From: Neptuniibacter sp. 1_MG-2023
Lineage (GTDB): Bacteria; Pseudomonadota; Gammaproteobacteria; Pseudomonadales; Balneatricaceae
Reading direction: 5' to 3'
DNA: 64,000 nt
Assembly (NCBI RefSeq): GCF_030547185.1
Contig: NZ_JAUOQR010000001.1
Span: 310,001-374,000 of the forward strand
Shown here: positions 45,777 through 55,721 of the stretch, one piece after another
Numbering within the stretch: position 1 is the stretch's first letter
Layout: every line of letters starts with the position of its first letter
Translations under genes and position numbers: made by a program
The notes under the pieces: generated by a model
Told to the model about the DNA's origin: nothing
The model's input: the letters and a program-made list of their open reading frames with translations, nothing else
The model's database searches: none

Positions 45777-46170
45777 ATTTGATCAAATTGTCATAAGCGG
45801 TATTAACCATAATTAATACCAACCTAAGTATGCTCTTGTGCATATTGCTTTATACAAAAGCAAAATAAGGGCCAAACAAACTAAATTCTTTAAAAACAAA
45901 AAGTTAAAAATATAAAATCGACTCAAAGAACACTTAATCTGCCCCAAAAGAAAACAAAAATAGCATCCACGCCCCAAAAAAAGGCAAATTATCCTTACAA
46001 ACTCACCTGTACTGAGCGGCAAGCAGCTAGACGACTCGAACTATATAGGGTGAATGAACTTTGACTAGAGATTAAGAGAAAAACCGATAGGGTTTACTGG
46101 GATGAAGCTTACAAAGTTAAGTGATGCTGTCCTCGGTCGTTGCTAATAGAACGTTATTTAGTGCTATTAA
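45777..46170. other. Intergenic region upstream of the guanidine operon
   Basis: This 394-bp stretch separates the riboswitch from the 3' end of the giant GGDEF gene, both minus strand. It contains the sigma-54-like promoter at 45859-45875. The open frame at 45813-46022 has no coding look. A short inverted repeat, GGTATTAA-N10-TTAATACC, occurs near 45798-45824. Confidence 0.6.
45859..45875 (-). promoter_or_regulatory. Sigma-54-type promoter of the guanidine operon (putative)
   Basis: Minus strand TTGGCCC-TTATT-TTGCT has GG and GC at the exact -24/-12 spacing of sigma-54 promoters, though CCC replaces CAC. Predicted start near 45848 places the riboswitch about 70 nt into the transcript. Confidence 0.5.
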
Positions 46171-49100
46171 TTAACTAATATTAGAGGCTTGTTGTAATTG
46201 ATTTCGCCCCATCCTTTTCGCACGATATAAAGCAATATCCGCTTCACGAAGCAAGCTATCAGCCCCCTGCTCTATTACCGGAATCATAGTAGCGGTACCT
46301 ACACTGACCGTCACTACATGACTGGCTGATGAATGAGCATGCTCAATCGTCATATCCTGCACAGCACAACGAACCTTCTCACCAATAAGTGCTGCGCCTT
46401 TATAATCGGTATCCGGAAGAATGAGCATAAACTCCTCTCCCCCATAACGTGCCACTAAATCAGTAGGTCTAAGAAGTTGAGATTGCACCGCTTTGGCAAC
46501 GGCAATCAAACAATCATCTCCGCCTTGATGTCCGTAGTTATCATTGAAGGCCTTAAAATTATCAACATCAAGCATAATAATCGTGAGTGGGTGTGCTTCT
46601 CTGCGTAAACGCTCCCAAACTTCAGCTAGATAAGCATCACCTCTGCGTCTATTGGCTACCCCCGTCAAACCATCCCGATCAGCTAGCCCTTGTAGCTCTT
46701 GATTGACTTGTTCTAAACGAGCCGTTCGTTCAGCAACTTTATCTTCCAAGGTTTTAGAGTGCTCCTGCACTTGCTCATAAAGGCGTGCATTCTCAATGGC
46801 CACAGATGCTTGAGCAGCTAAAAGACGAATAACCTCAACACGATCATGTCTAAAAACGCCGCTTGCAAGATTATTTTCCATATAAAGCACAGCCTCAAAG
46901 CGCTCTCTTTGAATAGGTACACACAACACAGATAAAGGCTTAAATGTCTGTATATAGGGATCATGGATAAAACAGCCATCGTCTAGTGCATTATGAAGTA
47001 CGATCGCAGAACCATTGTGAAATACTTGGCTTAGCAAAGTGACAGGTAAAGGTATTTTCTCACCAGCAACCGTTGAAATAAGTGAATGATTTGCTAACCC
47101 CTCTGCCGACAAATGATCTGGCAGTTTTACCGCTTCTACCACTAATTCCCCCTCGTGCTTAACCACGAGGCAACCCCATTGAGCACCTGCATTTTCTAGT
47201 AAAATGCTCATACTGGTTTTGAGTAATCGGTCTAATAAAATTTCGCCAGATATGTCACGAGACGCTTTCATAACTGAGGCTAAATCAAGATCTGTCATCT
47301 CCTGCTTGGCCGTTGACAGATAAGCACTAGCGGAGCACTCAGTTAATATAGAGAACTCCTGCTCAAGTAATTCCACCTTACGGTGTGCCCCCCAGCGATC
47401 ATAAATACGATGGGCCGCTCTCAAATAACCTTCCGCTGATCGTCTACGGCCAAGGCCGATAAGAAAACGGGCAGCACGTTCGCATGCTGTCGCCTCATCA
47501 CGCAAAAAGCCACTTTCTCTAGCTGCATCAATCGCCACATCATAAAGCTCTAAGGTGCTTTCCGGGCAGCCATAGATCTTTTCTAATTCTGCTTCCATTA
47601 AAAATTGAAGGTGACGGAAGTTCTCAGCACAGTTATCTGCTAAACGCCGCATACGGGCAAGATCACGCTCTAAACGTTGACCTGTTTCAGCCTGATCGTC
47701 AGTTCCCATTAATGGAAAATGTGTTGCAAGCGTCAGAAAAGATACAATATAAAAACGCACTAACTGTGGTAGCGACATGGAAGATTTGATCATCAAATCC
47801 TGTGCACGAACAAAGCTCAACGCACGATCATAATCGCCATACAAAAAGCAGATCTCCGCAGTATAGATCTGATAATTGGCAATCCCTGTCATAAACTGAC
47901 GTTCACGCATACCCTCTAAGCAGCGCTGCTCATCAAAGTCATCATCACTTAAGGTAAACGGGGTATGCGTCAGTCCCAGCAAATTACGCTGTAACTGCAA
48001 AAATAAGGTGCCAGAATCTAATGAGTCCTGATAAGCACACTCTCGAACAATCTCTAAATTTTCCGCATGTAGACGATGGGCCGTTTCTAAATCAAGAGTA
48101 GGATCCCAAATCACACAGTCTTGAGCACTGTATGCAAGGTAAAGCAGATCTCCGGATTGATAACCCGATTCAATACCTTTACGAAATAAAGGGGTCAACG
48201 TAGACCAATGATTACTCCAGTGATGAACAAACATTGCGTAAACATAAATCACGCGTGTCCGTAGCGCCTGATCATCAAAACGGTCATTCAAAGCTAAACC
48301 AACTTTCCCATATTGATAACCCTCTTCGGGCTCGTCAATATCACCACACAAGAGCATGCCGTAAGCGGCATATGCAAAAGCGGATTCGGGGCTATTTCCA
48401 TGCCGTAAGGAAAGATTGACTGCCTTTAAGACCAGATACGGAAATAGATTCCCACAACCCGAAAGAAACGTGGCTGGAAAAATTTCCATCATAAGACGTA
48501 TCGCGGTTAAAACAGCCTCATCTTTAACTAACGGAGCATCCACAAGCTCCGCAACTTGGCGTTCACCTAAGTTAATCTTAACCCTCTGCCGCTCCTCGGC
48601 AACCTCTTCATCTGTTGGATTATCGGTAAACTCCACACCTAAAAGCGCAAGGCCTTGAATAGCAGAGAGAATCGATGCCTCCATCTTTCCAAGGGTCGAA
48701 TACTGTCGTGTTCGTGTGGCCAGAATGTCACTTCTCTGCAAATCAGTATGCGCATGCTCTAATAAAATTTCGATCCACTCTTCTGCCTGCTCCGTTCGAG
48801 CTGTGAGATAAGTACATTGTTGGATCTCTATAGCTAAAGGTTGCATTAACTTTGGCGCGCTACACCAAGGATTAGCGGGTAATAAACCAATAGCTATTTG
48901 TAGATAATTCAGTGCCACCTCATAAGCCGAAGTGTGTTTCGCTCGCACAGCGGAACGTAGATTAAGTTCAGCAAGATATAAACGCTCCGCTTCCGACTCA
49001 ATCAGTAAACGCCCTTCGTTTAAATGCTCCACAATATCAATTAAGCGATCATTAGGTACAGTTTCACCAGCATGACGTAACATGCGACGACCTACAGAAA

Positions 49101-51234
49101 GATGTACCTCAGGTAAACGCTGAACGTCGATAAGCGTATAAGCAGCTTGCTGTATACGGTCATGCTGGAACCTATAAATTGGATTAAACCCTAACGCCTC
49201 CGAATTCCGCCCGACCAAACGATAATCACTATGCAAAGGTAGCACTGTATGAAGTTTCAATGCAGGTAAAAGTGCTATAGCCGTATCATCAATACTTTGT
49301 TCAGAAATAGCCGCTAAGGTTTGAAGATCAAACGTACTTCCAATGCACGCGGCTAACTGTAAAACATTCTGAGTCTCAGGCTGAAGCTGACGGAGGTTAC
49401 CCACCATAAATTCAACAACATCTGTACTTACATTTGACCAACGGGCGGCATCAAGATCCCAACACCACTTGCCACTCTGTTTATCTGCTGTAATAGCCCC
49501 CTCTTTATGCAGCTGCCTCAATAGCTCATTGATAAAAAAAGGGTTGCCGAGTGTTTTATAAAAAAGCATATCGCTCAATATATAAGTTTCATCCAGCTCA
49601 CCACACAATGCATCAGCCACTAACTGCCTTACGGAATGTTGATCGAGCGCCCCTAAAGGAAGTTGACGAATATTATGCTGATTGCTCAAATCATCAAGCA
49701 ACAAACCTAAAGGATGACCGCTGCCAATTTCGTTACTTCTATACGATCCAATTAACAATAAATGGCTCATCTCTCTTGAGGTAACTAAGCGTTTCAACAG
49801 CGCCAACGTGGGCACATCACTCCACTGTAAATCATCAAGAAACAGAACAACGGGGTGGCCTTCTCCTGCAAAGACTCGGAGAAACGCAGTTAATAGAATC
49901 TGCAAACGGTTGCGCTCTTCAGCGGGAGGAAGTGCTGCTACCTCAGGCTGATGACCAATAATAATTTCTAATTCAGGTACCAAATCTGTCACTAAACGAG
50001 CATTAGGCCCTAAAGCGTCAAGCAACTTCTTCCGCCACTCACCCAGTCCCACTTCTGGTTCAGCTAATAGCTGTTGTACCAAGCCTCGATAGGCCGTTAT
50101 TAAAGCGGTATAAGCCTCCCCTTGCTGAAACTGTTCAAATTTACCTTGAACAAGGAAGCCTCGTTCGCGTACCAGCGGGCGATCAATCTCATTAACAAGC
50201 GCGGATTTTCCGACCCCAGAATAACCATGAACTAAACAAAACTCAGTTCGTCCCGTCACTGCACTTTCAAATAACTCAAATAATTGAGCCAATTCAGCTT
50301 CGCGGCCATATAAATTTTGCGGTATTAGAAACTTCTGTACTACATCATTCTTTCCCAACTCGAAAGGCTCGATGCTGTGATCTTCAATCGATAGTTTCTC
50401 CGCGCAACGTTCGAGATCATAGATAATACCTTCGGTACTTTGATAACGCGTTTCAGGTTCTTTTGAGAGTAATTTAAGAACAATCGCTGATACAGCTTTA
50501 GGGATCTGAGGTCTTAGCTCGTCTGGAGCAGGCGGCAAACAGCTCATATGGCTATAAACCCACTCCAGCAGGGTATCCGCTTGAAAGGGCAGCCTACCTG
50601 TCAATAACTCAAACAGCAGCACACCCAGCGAGTAGTAATCCGACCTATAATCTACATCACGGTTCATCCGCCCTGTCTGTTCAGGGGATATATAGGGCAA
50701 AGGCCCTTCGAGACAACGAGACATCTGCACCGCTTGACGCTCTTGATCTAATTCGGAGGCAATACCAAAACCGGCAATAGAAACACCTTTTGTTAAGGTA
50801 TCGAACAATATATGGCCCGGCGTTAATGCTTTATGGACTATATCCTTCTCATGTATACCTCCTAAAGCTCGAACTATACTCAAAGCTATATTGAGCACAT
50901 CAGTTACAGGCAATCCCCATCGCCCTTCACGAATGAGCAATGTTTTAAGGGTGTTATCAAACAACTCGCCGACTAAGGCTAAATTACCGCTGCCATGGGG
51001 TAGCACTTCATGGACTTTTCGAACCCCTACAACCTCCGATAGATGTTGGCCGATTAATCCCTCTCGACGAATACCTGCCACTTGATGACGTTCTGGAAAT
51101 TCAGTATCGAGTGTCTCAATAGCAACAGGAAGATCATTGGATAAGCAGCGCGCACGGTAAACGACCCGCCCATCAGCCCGCCATAGTACTGAACCGATGA
51201 TATAACCGGGTAATTTTAAGCCGACGCCCCTCAC
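46171..51234 (-). CDS. Giant pseudokinase/AAA ATPase/GAF/GGDEF signalling protein
   Basis: A 1687-residue protein from the GTG at 51234 (AGGGAG 6 bp upstream; a GTG at 51258 also exists). Order: Ser/Thr-kinase-like domain (about 10-290), AAA/ATPase with Walker A GYSGVGKS (about 337-344) and a long helical, TPR-like region, GAF (about 1335-1480), coiled coil and GGDEF (about 1525-1687). The kinase part has lost its key residues: VAIE for VAIK (E40), HKA for HRD-type HKD (134-136) and GFG for DFG (155-157), so it is a pseudokinase. The GGDEF domain is intact (YGGEEF) with an RPTD I-site, so c-di-GMP synthesis is likely. The gene is coupled to the MBL-like gene. Confidence 0.9.
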   Translation of the reverse strand: MRGVGLKLPGYIIGSVLWRADGRVVYRARCLSNDLPVAIETLDTEFPERHQVAGIRREGLIGQHLSEVVGVRKVHEVLPHGSGNLALVGELFDNTLKTLLIREGRWGLPVTDVLNIALSIVRALGGIHEKDIVHKALTPGHILFDTLTKGVSIAGFGIASELDQERQAVQMSRCLEGPLPYISPEQTGRMNRDVDYRSDYYSLGVLLFELLTGRLPFQADTLLEWVYSHMSCLPPAPDELRPQIPKAVSAIVLKLLSKEPETRYQSTEGIIYDLERCAEKLSIEDHSIEPFELGKNDVVQKFLIPQNLYGREAELAQLFELFESAVTGRTEFCLVHGYSGVGKSALVNEIDRPLVRERGFLVQGKFEQFQQGEAYTALITAYRGLVQQLLAEPEVGLGEWRKKLLDALGPNARLVTDLVPELEIIIGHQPEVAALPPAEERNRLQILLTAFLRVFAGEGHPVVLFLDDLQWSDVPTLALLKRLVTSREMSHLLLIGSYRSNEIGSGHPLGLLLDDLSNQHNIRQLPLGALDQHSVRQLVADALCGELDETYILSDMLFYKTLGNPFFINELLRQLHKEGAITADKQSGKWCWDLDAARWSNVSTDVVEFMVGNLRQLQPETQNVLQLAACIGSTFDLQTLAAISEQSIDDTAIALLPALKLHTVLPLHSDYRLVGRNSEALGFNPIYRFQHDRIQQAAYTLIDVQRLPEVHLSVGRRMLRHAGETVPNDRLIDIVEHLNEGRLLIESEAERLYLAELNLRSAVRAKHTSAYEVALNYLQIAIGLLPANPWCSAPKLMQPLAIEIQQCTYLTARTEQAEEWIEILLEHAHTDLQRSDILATRTRQYSTLGKMEASILSAIQGLALLGVEFTDNPTDEEVAEERQRVKINLGERQVAELVDAPLVKDEAVLTAIRLMMEIFPATFLSGCGNLFPYLVLKAVNLSLRHGNSPESAFAYAAYGMLLCGDIDEPEEGYQYGKVGLALNDRFDDQALRTRVIYVYAMFVHHWSNHWSTLTPLFRKGIESGYQSGDLLYLAYSAQDCVIWDPTLDLETAHRLHAENLEIVRECAYQDSLDSGTLFLQLQRNLLGLTHTPFTLSDDDFDEQRCLEGMRERQFMTGIANYQIYTAEICFLYGDYDRALSFVRAQDLMIKSSMSLPQLVRFYIVSFLTLATHFPLMGTDDQAETGQRLERDLARMRRLADNCAENFRHLQFLMEAELEKIYGCPESTLELYDVAIDAARESGFLRDEATACERAARFLIGLGRRRSAEGYLRAAHRIYDRWGAHRKVELLEQEFSILTECSASAYLSTAKQEMTDLDLASVMKASRDISGEILLDRLLKTSMSILLENAGAQWGCLVVKHEGELVVEAVKLPDHLSAEGLANHSLISTVAGEKIPLPVTLLSQVFHNGSAIVLHNALDDGCFIHDPYIQTFKPLSVLCVPIQRERFEAVLYMENNLASGVFRHDRVEVIRLLAAQASVAIENARLYEQVQEHSKTLEDKVAERTARLEQVNQELQGLADRDGLTGVANRRRGDAYLAEVWERLRREAHPLTIIMLDVDNFKAFNDNYGHQGGDDCLIAVAKAVQSQLLRPTDLVARYGGEEFMLILPDTDYKGAALIGEKVRCAVQDMTIEHAHSSASHVVTVSVGTATMIPVIEQGADSLLREADIALYRAKRMGRNQLQQASNIS

Positions 51235-51257
51235 TCCATGCTCCCTAGCACTGGGCA

Positions 51258-51971
51258 CTAAAGGGAGAACATTCGTTGAAATGTCGCATTATAATCATCG
51301 AACGCGGTATCAGAGACAGGGGCACCATGACCACATAGAGCATGTTTAAATGGCAAGGCTAACAGGCGTTTAAAGTCATCCCCTAAAGGTTCAGCCGCTT
51401 GCGCCCATACAGGGCCTATATTGGCGGGCACAAAAAAGTTCATATTTTGCATCAGTTCTTTAGAGGCATCGGAAAAATATTGATCTGGCTCTAACCAGTT
51501 TTGTAGTGCGTCGCAGGCGATAAGAACACCATCTGCTCGATCAATGTGTAAAATGCCTTCGGGTATTTTTGTAGTCTCAAAGATAAATAGCGAAGCATCT
51601 GAGATAGGTAAGTTTTCTGTTGTAAGTACACGTGCGTCCTTCACACTTTTACCGCTTTCCATACCAGGTAAAGTCCAGTAGTCAGCATCATACCGATCCA
51701 CATAAAACTCATCATCACGCCCATGTAAACATCCTAGACGGATAACATCTGTCACCTTTCCTAGACGCTCTAATGCCGCAAGCCCTTCTTCGTCTAAACG
51801 TACACTATTAACAAGGATCAGGCGCTCACCATCCCGAACCACCGTCATATTACGACTAAACGCCCAGTCCATCTCCTGTAAAACGGTCTCCATAGCACCA
51901 CTAACAAAAAACAGGTCTGGAAATACCTCTTCTAATGCACCATGGGCAAGCGCTGGGGGAAAATGATTCAT
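51258..51971 (-). CDS. Metallo-beta-lactamase-fold-like protein
   Basis: A 237-residue cytosolic protein. The overall pattern (VNSVRLDEEGLAALERLGKVTDVIRLGCLHGRDDEFYVDRY and the end LCGHGAPVSD) resembles metallo-beta-lactamase-like proteins, but the zinc motif HxHxDH is absent; only HGRDDEFY and GHG remain, so an altered or inactive site is likely. It lies 9 bp after the GGCT-like gene and its stop overlaps the giant protein's alternate start. I cannot assign a reaction. The family call is tentative. Confidence 0.5.
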   Translation of the reverse strand: MNHFPPALAHGALEEVFPDLFFVSGAMETVLQEMDWAFSRNMTVVRDGERLILVNSVRLDEEGLAALERLGKVTDVIRLGCLHGRDDEFYVDRYDADYWTLPGMESGKSVKDARVLTTENLPISDASLFIFETTKIPEGILHIDRADGVLIACDALQNWLEPDQYFSDASKELMQNMNFFVPANIGPVWAQAAEPLGDDFKRLLALPFKHALCGHGAPVSDTAFDDYNATFQRMFSL

Positions 51972-51980
51972 TAATACTCC

Positions 51981-52775
51981 TTACTCTTCGCTGTAATCAA
52001 AGCGTCCAACATAACGGTACTCGCGAGCATATTCGTGTAGAAACGCGTCTAAATATTGCCGCTGGGCCTGATTAAAGCGCCTGTGCCTCACATCATCCAT
52101 AGTTTCACTATGATCGCTACAATCTAGCCTTTTTAGATGAAACAATGTCATATCTTTACCCCCGAAGAAACCTTTTAAATATTCATGCTGTCGTCGCGCC
52201 TCCGACATATCAAAAACAGACCCATCCAACACCGTATACAATGGATACTGAGCTAAAGAAGTTCTATTAAATTGAGGATAATCACCTTGGGGAGGCTGAA
52301 AAGGAGGGTATACGCCGGGGTCATGCACAGGGTGACGTGCAAGCGCTGTTACATATTCAGCATCAAGTCCTGCTGATCGGGCACCCTCAACAATAATATT
52401 AAGGTAGCGCTGGCTAGGTAAACACATCTCATTGATAAACTCAGCTATGCCAATATAGGCAAACGCCGTGATAGTTCCACTTTCTGTTTCCACATCAACA
52501 TTGACTCGGTCATAACCATGGCCGCAAGCTTCTACCGCATCTAAAGGTGCAAGCGCCTCATCTGGACACTCATAAAGCACACCCCAAACACAATCACTCA
52601 GATTACCGGTACATTCAATATTTCCAACACCGCCCTCCTGCCGGAAGAAATGCTGCACATTAAAGCGCAAACGCCAACCGCGCAAAACCGCTCGCTGTGA
52701 TGTTAAAGGCTCAACACCTTTAGCTCGTAGAGAGAGCTGATTCATATTGGAGCCAAAACCGAAATAACGAAACAT
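51981..52775 (-). CDS. Gamma-glutamylcyclotransferase-like protein with C-terminal extension
   Basis: A 264-residue protein with the GGCT-like start YFGFGSNMNQLSL and the segment WGVLYECPDEALAPLDAVEACGHGYDRV, where the Glu is the likely catalytic acid. The C-terminal 90 residues (about 175-264) are an extra domain that I do not recognise. It heads a minus-strand group with an MBL-like gene and the giant c-di-GMP protein, so it may be linked to glutathione or gamma-glutamyl signalling, which is speculative. A distinct GGCT-like protein lies at 19063-19698. Confidence 0.75.
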   Translation of the reverse strand: MFRYFGFGSNMNQLSLRAKGVEPLTSQRAVLRGWRLRFNVQHFFRQEGGVGNIECTGNLSDCVWGVLYECPDEALAPLDAVEACGHGYDRVNVDVETESGTITAFAYIGIAEFINEMCLPSQRYLNIIVEGARSAGLDAEYVTALARHPVHDPGVYPPFQPPQGDYPQFNRTSLAQYPLYTVLDGSVFDMSEARRQHEYLKGFFGGKDMTLFHLKRLDCSDHSETMDDVRHRRFNQAQRQYLDAFLHEYAREYRYVGRFDYSEE

Positions 52776-52891
52776 GTGATATAAACCACCTTATAGGGGC
52801 AATACACTAAGCCAGCACTTAACCTAAATCGACGTTATTTGGCTGACAGCAAGACCTTTACAATACAGAGATAGGACTCAAAATCAATAGC

Positions 52892-53884
52892 TTAGGAAGC
52901 AGAAGAAGGATCAAGAAAGGAAAGCTCACGATCCGATGCAGTATAAAAACTCCAAGCAACAAAGCGGCTAACTTTTTGCCCTTGCGCCATCTCAACCGTT
53001 TTAACTTTTTTAGCATTCACCTGCTTAAGTACCTGATAAACAGCCGGCAGATTATCTTTTTTAGATATTAACGTCGTAAACCAAAGCACATTATCTGCAA
53101 AGTGTTTACTCTCTTTAATCATTTGGCGTACAAAAGCGATCTCGCCACCTTTACACCACAATTCAGCGCCCTGCCCGCCAAAATTGAGTTTCTCTTTAGC
53201 CTTATCCGCATTTCCATTAGCTCGATTTAAGTTTCTCACTTTACGCTTATTTCCCGCGCTAGCTTCTGCAAGCGAAGCATGAAAGGGGGGATTGCAGATA
53301 GAGAAATGGAAGAACTCTTCCGGCTGAATAATATTTTCAAAGATTCGATCAGACGAGGGCTGCAATCGGCACTGCAATTTATTCTTCATCACCTTGTTTG
53401 ATCTAACAATCTCACCCACCGCAGCAATGGAGATAGGATCTATATCAGAGCCAACAAACTGCCACCCATAGCTCTGACTACCAATAATGGGATAGATACA
53501 GTTAGCCCCCACGCCCACATCTAAACCACGCACCTTTGTACCTACAGGTACACGACCTCCGTTACTCTCCGCTAGCAGGTCCGCTATATGATGTATGTAA
53601 TCTGCTCGTCCTGGGATAGGTGGGCAAAGATAACCTTGAGGAAGATCCCAAAATGCTATCTGATAGAATACTTTCAAAAGAGCTTGGTTAAGTAATTTAA
53701 CCGATTGCGGGTCAGAAAAGTTAATGGAATCTTGCCCATTAGGCGTTTGATATACGTGGGATAGCAGCTCTGGAGATGCTTTGCACAGCTGATCAAAATC
53801 ATAACGTGAGCGATGGAGATTGCGAGCGTGCAGTGAGGTTTTAACTACAGATCGATCACTGCTACTTTTCAAAGGTTTACTCAC
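52892..53884 (-). CDS. rlmF: 23S rRNA (adenine-1618-N6)-methyltransferase
   Basis: RlmF methylates A1618 of 23S rRNA using SAM, in the cytosol. The 330-residue protein has the characteristic N-terminus [23 protein letters not shown], the SAM-motif region [16 protein letters not shown] and the N6-adenine motif [13 protein letters not shown]. coli RlmF (YbiN) is 308 residues. It lies 116 bp downstream, on its strand, of nothing obvious and appears monocistronic. The assignment is firm. Confidence 0.93.
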   Translation of the reverse strand: MSKPLKSSSDRSVVKTSLHARNLHRSRYDFDQLCKASPELLSHVYQTPNGQDSINFSDPQSVKLLNQALLKVFYQIAFWDLPQGYLCPPIPGRADYIHHIADLLAESNGGRVPVGTKVRGLDVGVGANCIYPIIGSQSYGWQFVGSDIDPISIAAVGEIVRSNKVMKNKLQCRLQPSSDRIFENIIQPEEFFHFSICNPPFHASLAEASAGNKRKVRNLNRANGNADKAKEKLNFGGQGAELWCKGGEIAFVRQMIKESKHFADNVLWFTTLISKKDNLPAVYQVLKQVNAKKVKTVEMAQGQKVSRFVAWSFYTASDRELSFLDPSSAS

Positions 53885-53979
53885 ACATCCTCACATTCTA
53901 ATATCAGCTCATATTTATCAGTGAGATTGTAGCAAGATAAGTGAAAAGGGTTTAAGAAAGTTACCCCTGTTAGGCTAAA

Positions 53980-54057
53980 AAAATCGCCAAGTCTTACCGA
54001 CTACAGACCCCAAACGTATGTTTCCTGCAAGACTTGGCCAAAGTTACCAGCGATTTT
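53980..54057 (-). terminator. Long-loop terminator after the HDOD gene
   Basis: On the minus strand CCAAGTCTT, 33-nt loop, AAGACTTGG is followed by CGATTTTTTT. An outer pair AAAATCGC / GCGATTTT surrounds it. It serves as terminator of the HDOD transcript; the long structured loop could also be a small RNA. Confidence 0.65.
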
Positions 54058-54070
54058 ATGAGATCCTCTC

Positions 54071-55318
54071 TTATAAGTTGGATACCATGCGAACACGGTA
54101 TTCATTGGCGACAATCCGCCATTGTGGGACTTCATCCATAACGCCCACTTGATCTAAATAACGTAGTGATAAATTACTCGCGAGATTACACTCTCCTTCC
54201 ACATGCACTGAGGGTATCATTGCATCAGCAACATGCACGGCAGTTAGTACTTTAAAATCATGATCTTTAGATAGATGTGGGACATGATGTAACATCACCG
54301 CCTCTATCACTTGAGGAGGTAAGTTCCATAAAGCAAGCAAAGCGCCCGCCACCTCACCATGGAAAAAGCCAAAAGCGGCCTTCTCTACCAAATAAATAGG
54401 TTTACTTTTTTTAACCGCATAATTTAATAGTTTTTTATATTGCTCTGGATTATGAGATGCCATTATCAATATACCCAAATCATGCAGTAAACCCGCCAAA
54501 AAGGCTTGATCCTGCATCACTTTGCTGGCACCTGCTCGACGACAGATGGTCTGTGCCAAACGAGCCACAACTAAGGAGCGCGCATTCATCTGCTCAAATG
54601 AAAATGCCTTCCAATCATCTGGGCTTTTAAACTGGTTATTTAACTGGCTACTCAAGGCAAGACTACGTAAGTTACGAACACCTAACATAGAGATCGCTTC
54701 TTTTAAATCAACGATAGTGCGTTCAAAACCAAAGAAAGCAGAATTTACCTGCTTCATGATTTGCGCGACAACGGCGGGATCTTGCTCAACAATTTCACCA
54801 ATATCAGCCAAATCTGCTCGATCAGAATTAATAGCATCAGTAAGTTGACGATAGATACTAGGGGGTGACGGCAAGCAACCAACAGACCCTACATAAGCTT
54901 GTAAGGAGCTTCGATTAAGTAAGTGGAGTAATTTAATTTGATATTCAAGCGACGCCCCTAAGTCTTCAATCGTTACAGCGCTAGGATAAATTCGGTGTGC
55001 CACATCCGCCGCTTTCGCTTTTTGAGCAGCATTCCAATATTCTGCCCCCATAAACACTCGAACAGACGTAGGATGGCGTTTAGCTATTTGAGCCATCAAC
55101 TCAATATCAACTTGAGCACGCATAGAGCAAGGGATAATCACCGCATCACAAATCTGCTCATCTAAGCATAAAAGCAAACTGTCTTTAGAATCAAAGCGAA
55201 CAAAATCCCACGCAAGATTAGACGCCGTGACATCTCTAGTCCAATTAGTATATCGGCATTCAGCATCCAACATGACTACTTTGAAATTATGTAAAGAACT
55301 ATTAGTGATCGTGCTCAT
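54071..55318 (-). CDS. HDOD-domain signal-transduction protein with receiver-like N-terminus
   Basis: A 415-residue cytosolic protein. Residues about 10-130 look like a degenerate response-regulator receiver (VVMLDAEC, DAVIIPCSM and RVFMGAEYW) that lacks the normal phospho-acceptor arrangement. Residues about 145-345 are an HDOD domain (PSPPSIYRQLTDAINSDRADLADIGEIVEQDPAVVAQIMKQVNSAFFG, then AGLLHDLGILIM). HDOD proteins take part in signalling related to HD-GYP, but lack phosphodiesterase residues. Partners are unknown. No operon partner is next to it on the same strand within 180 bp. Confidence 0.87.
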   Translation of the reverse strand: MSTITNSSLHNFKVVMLDAECRYTNWTRDVTASNLAWDFVRFDSKDSLLLCLDEQICDAVIIPCSMRAQVDIELMAQIAKRHPTSVRVFMGAEYWNAAQKAKAADVAHRIYPSAVTIEDLGASLEYQIKLLHLLNRSSLQAYVGSVGCLPSPPSIYRQLTDAINSDRADLADIGEIVEQDPAVVAQIMKQVNSAFFGFERTIVDLKEAISMLGVRNLRSLALSSQLNNQFKSPDDWKAFSFEQMNARSLVVARLAQTICRRAGASKVMQDQAFLAGLLHDLGILIMASHNPEQYKKLLNYAVKKSKPIYLVEKAAFGFFHGEVAGALLALWNLPPQVIEAVMLHHVPHLSKDHDFKVLTAVHVADAMIPSVHVEGECNLASNLSLRYLDQVGVMDEVPQWRIVANEYRVRMVSNL

Positions 55319-55721
55319 GGCCTTTACTCACAATTATTGAGTTAATCATTACAAACCTTGTACCTGTAAAATAGTGAGTATAAGGCGTTTTAAAAGTCTG
55401 TTTTTATTAAAATTTTAGCTAATTAAAACGAATAAAATAAAAGCTGTTTGAAAAACAGGGCAAACCACCCACAAAACAAAGGTTATTAATTACTCATTTG
55501 TTTTGATTAAAATTTTATCGACCTTTTAATGAGTATATTTCATTTTAAAATCACTAAATAAGATCAAAATATAAAAAAACAATTCAATAAACATCCATTA
55601 AACTTTGTAAAAACAAAGTGTTTTTTACTAATTATTCCATATTTATTTTTATAGAAAAAAGGTGCTCTTGAGCATATAAAAAGTACCCATAAAACGAACT
55701 CTATACAAAATAAAAGAAGCA
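55319..55721. other. AT-rich intergenic region
   Basis: About 400 bp between the YbaN-like and HDOD genes, both minus strand. No gene is seen. A small hairpin TGCTC-TT-GAGCA followed on the minus strand by an A/T run (55654-55674) may end the YbaN-like transcript. Confidence 0.5.

Noticed and set aside
45813-46022. Open frame of 69 codons on the minus strand upstream of the guanidine operon
   Set aside because: It overlaps the sigma-54-like promoter, has no ribosome site and a low-complexity composition.
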